Positions 6,491 through 14,723 of a stretch of 32,232 nucleotides of DNA are shown one piece after another. The first letter of the stretch is position 1, and each line of letters starts with the position of its first letter. The translations under genes were made by a program, and so were the position numbers. This DNA is from Ferruginibacter sp. (GTDB lineage Bacteria; Bacteroidota; Bacteroidia; Chitinophagales; Chitinophagaceae). Below the pieces are notes generated by a model. The model was given only the letters and a program-made list of their open reading frames with translations, made no database searches and was not told where the DNA came from. Location: assembly GCA_014377385.1 (NCBI GenBank), contig JACMPR010000046.1, positions 1-32,232 on the forward strand, read 5' to 3'.

Positions 6491-7813
6491 TTAACGTTTT
6501 CCCATTCCCGGCATCCTGCCCATTGGCATCTTATTCATTGTTTTCATCATTTCTTTCATCTGCTCAAATTGTTTCAGGAATTGATTTAATTCAGCAATAT
6601 CTTTCCCGCTGCCTTTTGCAATTCGCTGCTTGCGGCCAGGGTTGATAACATCCGGGTTACGACGTTCTTCCACTGTCATGGAATTGATCATCGCCTCAAT
6701 TCCTTTGAATGCATCATCATTGATGTCGAGGTCTTTTATCTGCTTACCTACGCCCGGTATCATGGCCATAAGGTCTTTTAAATTACCCATTTTCTTGATC
6801 TGCTGCAACTGATTTTTGAAATCCTCAAAGTCAAACTGGTTCTTGCGGATTCTTTTTTCAAGTTTTGCAGCTTCAACTGCGTCAAACTGTTCCTGGGCTT
6901 TTTCTACAAGGCTCACGATATCACCCATACCCAGAATCCGCTGCGCCATCCTCTCGGGATAGAATACATCCAGCGTATCCATCTTTTCACCACTGCTGCT
7001 GAACTTGATTGGTTTATTTACTGTGTATTTGATAGATAATGCAGCACCGCCCCTTGTATCACCATCCAATTTTGTAAGCACTACCCCACTGAAATCGAGG
7101 CGCTCATTAAAAGCAGCAGCAGTATTTACCGCATCCTGACCGGTCATGCTATCCACTACAAATAAAATTTCCTGGGGGTTTACAGCAGCTTTTACATTGG
7201 CAACTTCAGTCATCATAACTTCATCCACCGCCAAACGGCCTGCGGTATCTATAATGATTACATTTTTATTTTTTGCTTTCGCTTCTTTGATTGCATTTTG
7301 TACGATGGAAACGGCATCCTTATTTTCTCTTTCGCTGTAAACATCCACGCCGATTTGACCTCCCAACACTTCCAGCTGGTCAATTGCCGCAGGGCGGTAA
7401 ATATCTGCCGCAACCAGTAAGGGAGATTTTCCCTTTTTAGTTTTCAGGTAATTAGCAAGTTTACCGCTAAAGGTTGTTTTACCGCTACCCTGCAAACCTG
7501 CTATCAGGATAATTGCCGGATTTCCCGAGATATTAAATTCGCTTTCCTGCCCGCCCATAAGTTCGGTCAATTCATCCTGCACAATTTTAACCATAAGTTG
7601 CCCGGGACTAACTGCGGTTAATACTTTTTCACCGAGAGCCTTGTCTTTTATCCTGTCGGTAAATTCCTTTGCAATTTTATAATTCACATCGGCATCTACC
7701 AATGCACGGCGTATGTCTTTTATTGTATTGGCGATGTTAAGGTCCGTAATTCTTCCCTGGCCCTTAATATTTTTAAACGCCGATTCTAGTTTTTCACTGA
7801 GACTTTGAAACAT
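6491..7813 (-). CDS. ffh: Signal recognition particle protein Ffh (SRP54)
   Basis: Ffh is the GTPase that binds 4.5S RNA and hydrophobic signal sequences and delivers ribosomes to FtsY. The 440-residue length is normal. The N domain is about 1-95. The NG domain has the P-loop GLQGSGKTT at 106-114, DTAGRL at 189-194 and TKLDGDTRGG at 247-256. The M domain, about 300-440, contains the RNA-binding helix-turn-helix region (RKQRIAKGSG) and ends in the Met-rich segment MKTMNKMPMGRMPGMGKR. It lies downstream of sucA on the same strand, 114 bases away, with no T-tailed terminator between them, so partial readthrough is possible. The 4.5S RNA gene was not found in this window. Confidence 0.97.
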   Translation of the reverse strand: MFQSLSEKLESAFKNIKGQGRITDLNIANTIKDIRRALVDADVNYKIAKEFTDRIKDKALGEKVLTAVSPGQLMVKIVQDELTELMGGQESEFNISGNPAIILIAGLQGSGKTTFSGKLANYLKTKKGKSPLLVAADIYRPAAIDQLEVLGGQIGVDVYSERENKDAVSIVQNAIKEAKAKNKNVIIIDTAGRLAVDEVMMTEVANVKAAVNPQEILFVVDSMTGQDAVNTAAAFNERLDFSGVVLTKLDGDTRGGAALSIKYTVNKPIKFSSSGEKMDTLDVFYPERMAQRILGMGDIVSLVEKAQEQFDAVEAAKLEKRIRKNQFDFEDFKNQLQQIKKMGNLKDLMAMIPGVGKQIKDLDINDDAFKGIEAMINSMTVEERRNPDVINPGRKQRIAKGSGKDIAELNQFLKQFEQMKEMMKTMNKMPMGRMPGMGKR

Positions 7814-7927
7814 GTGTTCTTTCTATTATTCTTTTAGTAATGTATAATTTAGTTTGGTCCTTAGCGGGAAACTATAAGCGGTTGGCTGCAAGCTATTATG
7901 GTGCAACCAGAAGCTTAGCGCTGGTGG

Positions 7928-10675
7928 CTACATCGTAAACGCCGCATTTAAAATTTCCGCCTGTTCTTTCGCATGTATTTTTGAATAACCCGTAGCCGTA
8001 GCCGCACTTGCCTGCCTGCTGATGATATAAAAGTTAATATTCTTTAGATTCATGCGAAGGAAGGTAGCAGCACCCATGTTCATAGGTTCTTCCTGCACCC
8101 AATACCATATTGCTTTACTATATTTTTTGTATAATATGTCCAGTTGATTTTGTGGTAAAGGATACAGCTGTTCCAGGCGTATGATGGCAATGTCCGTCCT
8201 GTTTTCTTTCTGTTGTTTTTCTAAGAGGTCAAAATAAACCTTTCCGCTACAGAGTAGTACTTTGTTGATGGAAGCTGGCTCGGTAACTGCCGCATCGTCA
8301 ATTACTTCTTTAAAACCACCGTTCGTAAAATCCGATAAATCACTGAAACTTCCCGGCAGGCGAAGGTTTGCCTTTGGCGTAAATTCGATCAAAGGTTTTC
8401 TAAACGGCCACGCCAACTGGCGGCGGAGTGCATGAAAGAAATTAGCTGCGGTTGTGATATTCGTTATCACCATGTTTAGTTCTGCACATTGCTGCAAAAA
8501 TCTTTCCATACGGGCGCTGCTGTGTTCGGGGCCTTGTCCCTCGTAACCATGTGGCAGCAACATTACAATTCCGTTCATTCGTTGCCATTTTGTTTCCGAA
8601 GCAGAAATAAACTGGTCGATGATGATTTGAGCGCCATTTACAAAATCCCCGAACTGTGCTTCCCAAAGCACCAATGCATTTGGATTGGCCATGGAATATC
8701 CATATTCAAAACCAAGTACTGCATATTCGCTTAATAAAGAATTGTAAATCCGGAATGGTGATTGGTTTTCATTAAAATGATCCAGCCTGTTGTACTCGGC
8801 ATTGGTATTTTCATCATATAAAACTGCATGCCGGTGGCTAAAAGTTCCCCGTTTAATGTCCTGCCCGCTCATCCGGACATCCTTTCCTTCCGTTAAAAGG
8901 CTTGAATAGGCAAGCAATTCTGCAGTTGCCCAATCAATTTTACGTTGGTCGGTATATAGTTTTACTTTATCCTGGATCAGCTTTTCTACTTTTTTCAACG
9001 GCTTAAAACCGGTTGGCCATTGCATCAGCCCATCGAATAATTTTTTAAGCTCACTCTCTTTAATGGCGGTTACAGGAGACCCAATAAAGTCTTCTGCTGT
9101 TGCCCTGCGAAGGCTTTGCCACCAGGTTTCTGATTTTTGGTATGTGTATGGTAAAGGATTTTGCTTGATTTCGTCCAGCCGGTTTTGTAATTCCGATAAA
9201 AAGTGTTGCTCCATTTGTTTAGCCAGGGCTTTGGCATCAGGTTCTCCATTCTCAATCAGGAATTGTGTGTACACTTCCCGCGGATTGAGGTGTTTGTCTA
9301 TCAGCGCATATAACTGTGGCTGCGTAAACTTTGGTTCATCGCCTTCGTTATGGCCATGCCGGCGATAACACACCATATCAATAAATATATCGCTATTAAA
9401 TTTCTGCCTGTAGAGGGTGGCTACTTCTGCTGCCTTCACCACAGCTTCGGCGTCATCACCGTTTACATGAAAAACGGGCGCCTGTACCATTGCTGCTACA
9501 GATGTACAATAATCTGCACTGCGGGCATCGTCAAAATCTGTGGTAAACCCAATCTGGTTGTTAATAACAAAATGAATGGTGCCGCCCGTGTAATACCCTT
9601 TCAATTTACTCATCTGTAAAACTTCATACACAATACCCTGCCCGGCCACAGAAGCGTCGCCATGAATAAGCAATGGAAGTATTTTATCAAAATCGCTGTT
9701 ATACAATACATCTGCTTTACTCCTGGCAAACCCGATGACCAATGGGTCTACTGCTTCCAGGTGAGACGGATTAGGACAAAGTTTTAAATGTATTTTCTTG
9801 CCTGAAACAGTATCAACATCACTACTGAATCCCAGGTGATATTTTACGTCACCCGTTCCCATCGTGGTATCCGGTGTAGCTGTTCCCTCAAATTCTGTAA
9901 ATATTTGTTCGTATGTTTTGCCTAAAATATTAGCGAGTATGTTTAACCTTCCCCTGTGGGCCATGCCAATAACAACTTCCTCTACATTGTTGGCAGCCGA
10001 CGTATTGAGTATGGCATCCAGCGCAGCGATGGTTGTTTCGCCCCCTTCAAGGCTGAATCTTTTTTGACCGACGTATTTTGTGTGCAGGAATTTTTCAAAT
10101 ATAACTCCCTCATTTAACTTTTGAAGGATACGTTTTTTCTGTTCTATGGCAACCGGTTCGAGGAACGTTTTTTCTATGGCATTGGTTAACCACTCAACCT
10201 TTTCAGCATTTTTAATGTAAGTAAATTCTGCACCGATGTGATGGGTATAAGCCCGCTGAAGATGTGCTACAATATTCTTGAGTGTGGTTTTACCAATATT
10301 TGCGAATTTACCGGCTTCAAATTCTGTATTTATATCCTGGTCTGTTAGCCCAAAGTCGGACAATTCCAAATTCGCATGACGGTTTTTTCTTTCCCTGATA
10401 GGATTCGTCTTTGCAACCAGGTGCCCTTTTTTCCGGTATGCCTGGATCAATTTGTAGACGGCAAACTCTTTCTCTAAACCACCACTATTGGTTGCAGCAG
10501 GCTGGCCGTTCTGTTTACCAGGCATAAGGGTAGTTGAAGCGGAGACGGCAAAATCGAAACCCTCAAAAAATTTACGCATTTCAGTATCAATACTTTCCGG
10601 ATCTTTTACAAAATCGTTGTACATGTTTTCAATGTAACCAGGATGAGCATTGGTAATAAACTGGAAATCCTTCAT
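7928..10675 (-). CDS. sucA: 2-oxoglutarate dehydrogenase E1 component
   Basis: SucA is the thiamine-diphosphate decarboxylase of the 2-oxoglutarate dehydrogenase complex in the TCA cycle. The protein has 915 residues from the ATG at 10675. The ORF track begins 26 codons earlier with residues that match nothing in the family, whereas MKDFQFITNAHPGYIENMY is the usual Bacteroidota start. Visible blocks are the N-terminal FFEGFDF segment, EEVVIGMAHRGRLNILANI, HGDASVAGQGIVYE, NNQIGFTT, HVNGDDAEAV (the thiamine-diphosphate/metal region), CYRRHGHNEGDEP, and the C-terminal LLPHGYEGQGPEHSSAR. The E2 gene (sucB), often adjacent, is not next to it here: upstream is the divergent rpsT and downstream is ffh. 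Confidence 0.97.
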   Translation of the reverse strand: MKDFQFITNAHPGYIENMYNDFVKDPESIDTEMRKFFEGFDFAVSASTTLMPGKQNGQPAATNSGGLEKEFAVYKLIQAYRKKGHLVAKTNPIRERKNRHANLELSDFGLTDQDINTEFEAGKFANIGKTTLKNIVAHLQRAYTHHIGAEFTYIKNAEKVEWLTNAIEKTFLEPVAIEQKKRILQKLNEGVIFEKFLHTKYVGQKRFSLEGGETTIAALDAILNTSAANNVEEVVIGMAHRGRLNILANILGKTYEQIFTEFEGTATPDTTMGTGDVKYHLGFSSDVDTVSGKKIHLKLCPNPSHLEAVDPLVIGFARSKADVLYNSDFDKILPLLIHGDASVAGQGIVYEVLQMSKLKGYYTGGTIHFVINNQIGFTTDFDDARSADYCTSVAAMVQAPVFHVNGDDAEAVVKAAEVATLYRQKFNSDIFIDMVCYRRHGHNEGDEPKFTQPQLYALIDKHLNPREVYTQFLIENGEPDAKALAKQMEQHFLSELQNRLDEIKQNPLPYTYQKSETWWQSLRRATAEDFIGSPVTAIKESELKKLFDGLMQWPTGFKPLKKVEKLIQDKVKLYTDQRKIDWATAELLAYSSLLTEGKDVRMSGQDIKRGTFSHRHAVLYDENTNAEYNRLDHFNENQSPFRIYNSLLSEYAVLGFEYGYSMANPNALVLWEAQFGDFVNGAQIIIDQFISASETKWQRMNGIVMLLPHGYEGQGPEHSSARMERFLQQCAELNMVITNITTAANFFHALRRQLAWPFRKPLIEFTPKANLRLPGSFSDLSDFTNGGFKEVIDDAAVTEPASINKVLLCSGKVYFDLLEKQQKENRTDIAIIRLEQLYPLPQNQLDILYKKYSKAIWYWVQEEPMNMGAATFLRMNLKNINFYIISRQASAATATGYSKIHAKEQAEILNAAFTM

Positions 10676-10742
10676 TGGAGCGTTTAATTTTATTCTAATT
10701 GTATTAAATGGGTGGCAAATATCGGTTTTTAAATTCAGGAAA

Positions 10743-10801
10743 TTGAGTGACAACTCATAAAAAATAAAGGCATTATGCCTGTTGTTGAGATGTCAACTCA
10801 A
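10743..10801. repeat. Pair of TTGAG...AACTCA elements flanking a palindrome
   Basis: TTGAGTGACAACTCA (10743-10757) and TTGAGATGTCAACTCA (10785-10800) are imperfect direct copies, and each is itself a partial inverted repeat. Between them is the inverted repeat AGGCAT-T-ATGCCT (10768-10780). The group lies 68-126 bases upstream of sucA in the sucA/rpsT divergent region, where regulatory sites would be expected. No known regulator is recognised. Confidence 0.45.
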
Positions 10802-10898
10802 GGGATTACATTGATCCAACGGAAACTGCCAGGATTGCCAGGCTTTGGTATTTTGGAAAAAAAATCTGCCGAATGGCATATTATCAAATGTGATTCCC

Positions 10899-10906
10899 TA
10901 TCTTTG
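10899..10906 (+). promoter_or_regulatory. rpsT: rpsT promoter -7 element
   Basis: TATCTTTG is a full match to TAnnTTTG and ends 20 bases before the rpsT ATG, implying a very short leader. No -33 TTTG is seen at the usual distance. Confidence 0.55.
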
Positions 10907-10926
10907 CAGCCCAAAAAAAGAATTAA

Positions 10927-11184
10927 ATGGCAAACCATTCAGCAACTAAGAAAGATGTCCGTCAAAGCACCAAACGCAATGAGCGCAACCGCTATTACGG
11001 AAAAACTACCCGTAATGCGATTCGCGACATCAAGGCTTTAGAGGAAAAGAAAGCAGCCACAGATAAATTACCAACGGTTGCTTCGATGATCGATAAACTG
11101 GCAAAACGCGGCACCATTCATAAAAACAAAGCCTCTAATCTTAAAAGGAAACTTGCATTAAAGGTGAACGCTTTAACCAAGTAA
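10927..11184 (+). CDS. rpsT: 30S ribosomal protein S20
   Basis: The 85-residue basic, all-helical protein starts MANHSATKKDVRQSTKRNERN, which is the typical S20 N-terminus, and continues with conserved spacing to GTIHKNKASNLKRKLALKVN. S20 is a primary binding protein of the 16S 5' and 3'-minor domains. The single gene has its own -7 element and a strong terminator 26 bases after the stop, and is divergent from sucA. The overlapping ORF at 10775-11041 in another frame is a shadow. Confidence 0.96.
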   Translation: MANHSATKKDVRQSTKRNERNRYYGKTTRNAIRDIKALEEKKAATDKLPTVASMIDKLAKRGTIHKNKASNLKRKLALKVNALTK

Positions 11185-11210
11185 CTACATTGATGTGTAA
11201 ATTTATATTG

Positions 11211-11239
11211 AGCCTGCTACCCGTAGCGGGCTTTTTTTT
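11211..11239 (+). terminator. Intrinsic terminator after rpsT
   Basis: AGCCTGCTAC and GTAGCGGGCT form a 10-bp stem (one G-T pair) with a tight CC loop, followed by a run of eight T. Confidence 0.88.
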
Positions 11240-11310
11240 ATGCCCGGTGCGGCCGCAAACCCAGGTAAATCTGAAAATTGAAATATCTTGTAACAGCTAA
11301 ATAATACCTG

Positions 11311-13035
11311 ATGAAATATTTCTACCTGTTAATAATTGCAAGTTGTTTCTCTTGCCCAACTAATGCGCAGCAATCTTCCTTTGAAAAAAGCGACGGCCAG
11401 AAGACCGCAACTTATTTTGAAGCAATTAGCTGGTATAAGGAACTCGACACCAGGTCACCCAAAATACTTCTAAAAAAAATGGGTAATACCGATGCAGGCT
11501 ATCCATTGCATTTGATAATGGTTAGTGCGGATGGGAAATTTGACCCACCGAAGTGGCATAAACAGCGCAAGGTGGTGATCCTCATTAACAACGGCATACA
11601 CCCGGGCGAACCTGACGGGATAGATGCGAGTATGATGCTGGTGAGAGATATTGGAAACGGAAAAGTGCACTTACGACCGAATGTGGTCTTGGCGGTTATC
11701 CCCGTCTACAATATCGGCGGTTGCCTTAACCGAAACGCACACACGAGGGTAAATCAAAATGGGCCGGAAGAATACGGCTTTAGGGGGAATTCGCAAAACC
11801 TTGACTTAAACCGGGATTTTACAAAATGCGATAGCCGGGAAGCCAGGTCCTTTGCACAGCTCTTTCATTACCTTGATCCTGACATTTTCATCGATAACCA
11901 TGTAAGTGACGGCGCCGATTACCAGCATACAATCACGCTCATCACTACGCAGTACAACAAGCTGGGGCCAATACTGGGAAAATGGCTCAAAGAAAGTTTT
12001 GAGCCGGGCATTTACAAAGGCATGTCTGTTAAAAAATGGGACCTGGTTCCTTATGTTGATTTTGAGTCTACGGATCTCAGCAAAGGAATGAATATGTTTA
12101 ATGAAACACCCAGGTATTCATCTGGCTATGCGGCACTTTTTAATACCCTTGCGTTTATAACCGAAACGCATATGCTAAAACCGTATGATCGAAGAGTTAG
12201 ATCAACTTACGACATGCTAAAAACCTTCATTGAGCAGGCGGCCCCAAATTCGGAAACACTCATCAGTTTCAGGACAATAGCAAAACAGTCATCCTTGATA
12301 CAAAGAGAATTCCCGCTAAGCTGGAGCCCTGATACGACGAGGTTTTCTGAAATCTCTTTTAAAGGCTACGAAACTGATTCTGTAAAAAGTGAAGCGACAG
12401 GTTTGCGAAAAATGTTTTATGATCATAGCAAACCTTATACCCGAAAAATAAAATTTTTTGATGTCTTCAATCCGGATAATGTAATAAAAAAACCTGTGGG
12501 ATATATTATTCCGCAAGGTTGGTATGCAGTGATTGATTTATTAAAATTAAACGGTGTTGTTCTAAAACAGTTTGCCCATGACAGCAGCATGCTGCTCGAC
12601 GTTTATCACATCGCTGAATACAAATCGTATACACGACCTTATGAAAAGCATCACAAAAATTATGGTGTAAAAACATCGTCTTCCAAGCAATTGATTTCTA
12701 TTTTAAAAGGCGATTTTTTAATTGAATTAAACCAACCAGCCAACAGGTATATTATTGAAATGCTGGAACCAACCGGCGACGACAGTTTTTTTGCCTGGAA
12801 TTTTTTTGATGCCATACTACAGCAAAAGGAAGGATATAGTGATTACCGTTGGGAAGATTTGGCTGCGGAGGTTTTGAAAAATGATCCTGTTCTAAATGAA
12901 AAACTGGAGATAAAAAAAACTGCTGACCCGGCTTTCGCAGCAAACGCAAGTGCACTTTTGGATTACATTTATAAAAATTCGATATACTATGAAGCAGCCC
13001 ATCTCAGGTACCCCGTTTACAGGATCAACAATTAA
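11311..13035 (+). CDS. Exported M14-family zinc carboxypeptidase
   Basis: The 574-residue protein begins with a signal peptide (MKYFYLLIIASCFSCPTNAQQ, cleavage after NAQ). The M14 peptidase fold follows. The zinc ligands HxxE are in GIHPGEPDG, the substrate-binding Asn-Arg region is NLDLNRDF, the third ligand His is in DIFIDNHVSDGADYQ, and a likely catalytic Glu is in FITETHMLKPY. The C-terminal half (about 330-574) has no motif I can name and is longer than the minimal carboxypeptidase domain. It should act in the periplasm or outside the cell on peptide or peptidoglycan-derived substrates; the true substrate is unknown. It stands alone between rpsT and the rpsF operon, and the weak -7-like TATCTTGT near 11284 may drive it. 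Confidence 0.82.
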   Translation: MKYFYLLIIASCFSCPTNAQQSSFEKSDGQKTATYFEAISWYKELDTRSPKILLKKMGNTDAGYPLHLIMVSADGKFDPPKWHKQRKVVILINNGIHPGEPDGIDASMMLVRDIGNGKVHLRPNVVLAVIPVYNIGGCLNRNAHTRVNQNGPEEYGFRGNSQNLDLNRDFTKCDSREARSFAQLFHYLDPDIFIDNHVSDGADYQHTITLITTQYNKLGPILGKWLKESFEPGIYKGMSVKKWDLVPYVDFESTDLSKGMNMFNETPRYSSGYAALFNTLAFITETHMLKPYDRRVRSTYDMLKTFIEQAAPNSETLISFRTIAKQSSLIQREFPLSWSPDTTRFSEISFKGYETDSVKSEATGLRKMFYDHSKPYTRKIKFFDVFNPDNVIKKPVGYIIPQGWYAVIDLLKLNGVVLKQFAHDSSMLLDVYHIAEYKSYTRPYEKHHKNYGVKTSSSKQLISILKGDFLIELNQPANRYIIEMLEPTGDDSFFAWNFFDAILQQKEGYSDYRWEDLAAEVLKNDPVLNEKLEIKKTADPAFAANASALLDYIYKNSIYYEAAHLRYPVYRINN

Positions 13036-13120
13036 TAATGAACTAAATCCGAATGTTTGATATGGCTTAAAAACTATTAAAATAGCAGTTCCTGGTACAG
13101 CATTTCTCATCATTTTCCCC

Positions 13121-13128
13121 TACCTTCG
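13121..13128 (+). promoter_or_regulatory. rpsF operon promoter -7 element
   Basis: TACCTTCG matches seven of eight positions of the -7 consensus and nearly equals the rpsP element. The predicted start of transcription lies at or in the hairpin at 13131-13151, 35-55 bases before rpsF. Confidence 0.5.
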
Positions 13129-13130
13129 CT

Positions 13131-13151
13131 GCCCGTTCAGAAAAAACGGGC
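13131..13151 (+). promoter_or_regulatory. Leader hairpin upstream of rpsF
   Basis: GCCCGTT and AACGGGC form a perfect 7-bp stem with a 7-base A-rich loop. No T run follows, so it is not a terminator. Leader RNAs bound by the S6:S18 complex, recognised partly through a CCG element, are known in several phyla. This hairpin is in the right place and contains CCG in its stem, but equivalence is a guess. Confidence 0.35.
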
Positions 13152-13185
13152 TAACAATTTTATTTTACAAACAAAAAACAGGGAA

Positions 13186-13542
13186 ATGAGCAACTACGAA
13201 TTGATGGTGATTTTTACCCCTGTGCTTTCTGAGGAAGAATACAAAGCTGCCCAGAAAAAATACGAAGCCCTCGTTAAAGAAAACGGCGGAGAAGTAACGC
13301 ACAGCAAACCATGGGGACTAAAATCACTGGCGTATCCTGTAGCCAAAAAGACAACAGGTCTTTATTGGGTTATGGAGTATACAGCGCCAACCAGCTTCAA
13401 TGAAAAGTTGAAAATTCAACTTTTACGTGACGAATCAGCAATGCGTCACATGTTCACTGTACTCGATAAATACGCCGTTGAGTACAATAACAAAAAGAAA
13501 AGTGGCGTACAATATTCAGGAAACGAAAAAGCGGAGGCATAA
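13186..13542 (+). CDS. rpsF: 30S ribosomal protein S6
   Basis: The 118-residue protein begins [19 protein letters not shown], as S6 does, and has the [23 protein letters not shown] block and the [10 protein letters not shown] region. S6 binds S18 and sits on the 30S platform. It is the first gene of a compact rpsF-rpsR pair; the intergenic gap is two bases. Confidence 0.96.
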   Translation: MSNYELMVIFTPVLSEEEYKAAQKKYEALVKENGGEVTHSKPWGLKSLAYPVAKKTTGLYWVMEYTAPTSFNEKLKIQLLRDESAMRHMFTVLDKYAVEYNNKKKSGVQYSGNEKAEA

Positions 13543-13544
13543 TC

Positions 13545-13811
13545 ATGGCAAAGACTAACGAAATCAAGTACTTAACAGCCATTAAGGCTGAGAAGCGTCC
13601 AAAGAAATATTGCCGCTTTAAGAAAATGGGCATTCACTACATTGATTATAAAGATGGTGATTTCCTAAAGAAATTCCTGAACGAACAAGGTAAACTATTG
13701 CCACGCCGTATTACCGGAAACTCCTTGAAGTTTCAGCGTAAAGTGAGCGAAGCAGTTAAGAAAGCCCGCCAAATGGCCATCTTACCTTATGTAACGGATC
13801 TAATGAAATAG
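13545..13811 (+). CDS. rpsR: 30S ribosomal protein S18
   Basis: The 88-residue basic protein has the S18 core [29 protein letters not shown] and the [21 protein letters not shown]-terminus. It forms a heterodimer with S6, encoded two bases upstream, on the 30S platform. rplI follows 202 bases later rather than immediately. Confidence 0.96.
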   Translation: MAKTNEIKYLTAIKAEKRPKKYCRFKKMGIHYIDYKDGDFLKKFLNEQGKLLPRRITGNSLKFQRKVSEAVKKARQMAILPYVTDLMK

Positions 13812-14013
13812 AATTGATGACGACTAGAAAGGTCTGGTTGAGATCATTTAGTTGATTGAGTCAACAATAAAGTTTTTTAAATATCAGGGTCTTTTCCGTC
13901 TATCTCCTTTTAAGGGTAGGACTAGGGTAAGGCTTATTTTTCACCACCCTAACCCCTTGTAATTATCGGGAGAAAGTTTCGCTTTCGGCGGGATTGGGTA
14001 AAAATGCAACAAA
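13812..14013 (+). other. Structured spacer between rpsR and rplI
   Basis: The spacer splits what is often a tight S6-S18-L9 operon. It contains an interrupted inverted repeat: AAGGG...TAGGGT pairs with ACCCTA.CCCTT around a T-rich loop (about 13911-13960). A second small one, GAAAG...CTTTC, follows at about 13972-13986. There is no T-tailed terminator and no clear -7 element, so rplI may be read from rpsF. The sequence resembles dispersed intergenic repeats, but only one copy is in this window. Confidence 0.35.
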
Positions 14014-14460
14014 ATGCAGGTAATATTAATTCAAGACGTAAACAATCTGGGTGGCGTAAATGAACTCGTGACAGTGAAGAATGGTTATGGCCGTAACTAT
14101 CTAATCCCCAGTAAATTAGCAATTGAAGCCAGTCCGTCCAACATGAAAATGATGGAGGAAAAAAAGAAACAACAAGCTAAGAAGGAAGCTAAATTATTAG
14201 CTGAGCTTAATAGTGTAATTGCAGTTCTTAAAGAAGGCACATTGAAAATAGGGGCTAAAACAGGCACCAGTGGTAAAATCTTTGGTAGCGTTACGTCCGT
14301 TCAGATAGCACGCGCTATCAAAGAGCAAAAAGGGTATGAGATCGATCGTCGACGCATCAGCATTCTTGATGAAGTGAAGGAGTTGGGCAGTTTTAAAGCC
14401 AAAATCGACTTCGGAAATGGAAACGAGACTGAAGTTGAGTTTGAAGTAATTGCAGAATAA
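14014..14460 (+). CDS. rplI: 50S ribosomal protein L9
   Basis: The 148-residue protein starts MQVILIQDVNNLGGVNELVTVKNGYGRNYLIP, the L9 N-domain signature. It continues with the long connecting helix (about 45-75, Lys/Glu-rich) and the C-terminal RNA-binding domain (GKIFGSVTSVQIARAIKEQKGYEIDRRRI). L9 binds 23S rRNA near the L1 stalk. A strong terminator 20 bases after the stop ends the S6-S18-L9 group. A second ATG at 14004 is out of frame. Confidence 0.96.
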   Translation: MQVILIQDVNNLGGVNELVTVKNGYGRNYLIPSKLAIEASPSNMKMMEEKKKQQAKKEAKLLAELNSVIAVLKEGTLKIGAKTGTSGKIFGSVTSVQIARAIKEQKGYEIDRRRISILDEVKELGSFKAKIDFGNGNETEVEFEVIAE

Positions 14461-14480
14461 CTTTTCTAAGAGATAAAATG

Positions 14481-14514
14481 AAAGGCTCACTTAAAATAGT
14501 GGGCCTTTTCTTTT
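14481..14514 (+). terminator. Intrinsic terminator after rplI
   Basis: AAAGGCTCACT pairs with AGTGGGCCTTT over 11 bp (one G-T pair) around a TAAAAT loop, followed by a T-rich tail. Confidence 0.88.
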
Positions 14515-14594
14515 CGCGAATACTGGCACAAACGGCAGCCAAATAGTGCATATTAATTTTAATAAAAAAACTACCTGTTTTAACCGGAAATACC

Positions 14595-14602
14595 TATCTT
14601 TA
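14595..14602 (+). promoter_or_regulatory. Candidate -7 element for the RRM gene
   Basis: TATCTTTA, the same octamer as at the peroxiredoxin and CDGSH genes. Starting here gives an unusually long leader of about 115 bases before the ATG at 14724. Confidence 0.45.
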
Positions 14603-14630
14603 TTATGTACTTAATGGTTTTAGTTTCTTT

Positions 14631-14654
14631 GCTATTGGCTGAAGTAGCTTTTTT
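14631..14654 (+). promoter_or_regulatory. Terminator-like hairpin in the RRM gene leader
   Basis: GCTAT and GTAGC form a 5-bp stem around an 8- to 9-base loop, followed at once by six T. It lies between the predicted transcription start and the start codon, so it could act as an attenuator or a temperature-dependent structure. The stem is short and the call is tentative. Confidence 0.3.
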
Positions 14655-14723
14655 GAAGTCGGATTCAGTTCATTGTTAACAACTAAATCATTCTTTTTTT
14701 ATTATTTTTTAAACGTTTTTACA

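Noticed and set aside
10775-11041. 88-codon plus-strand ORF between sucA and rpsT
   Set aside because: It overlaps rpsT in another frame and covers the rpsT promoter; the peptide resembles no protein family.
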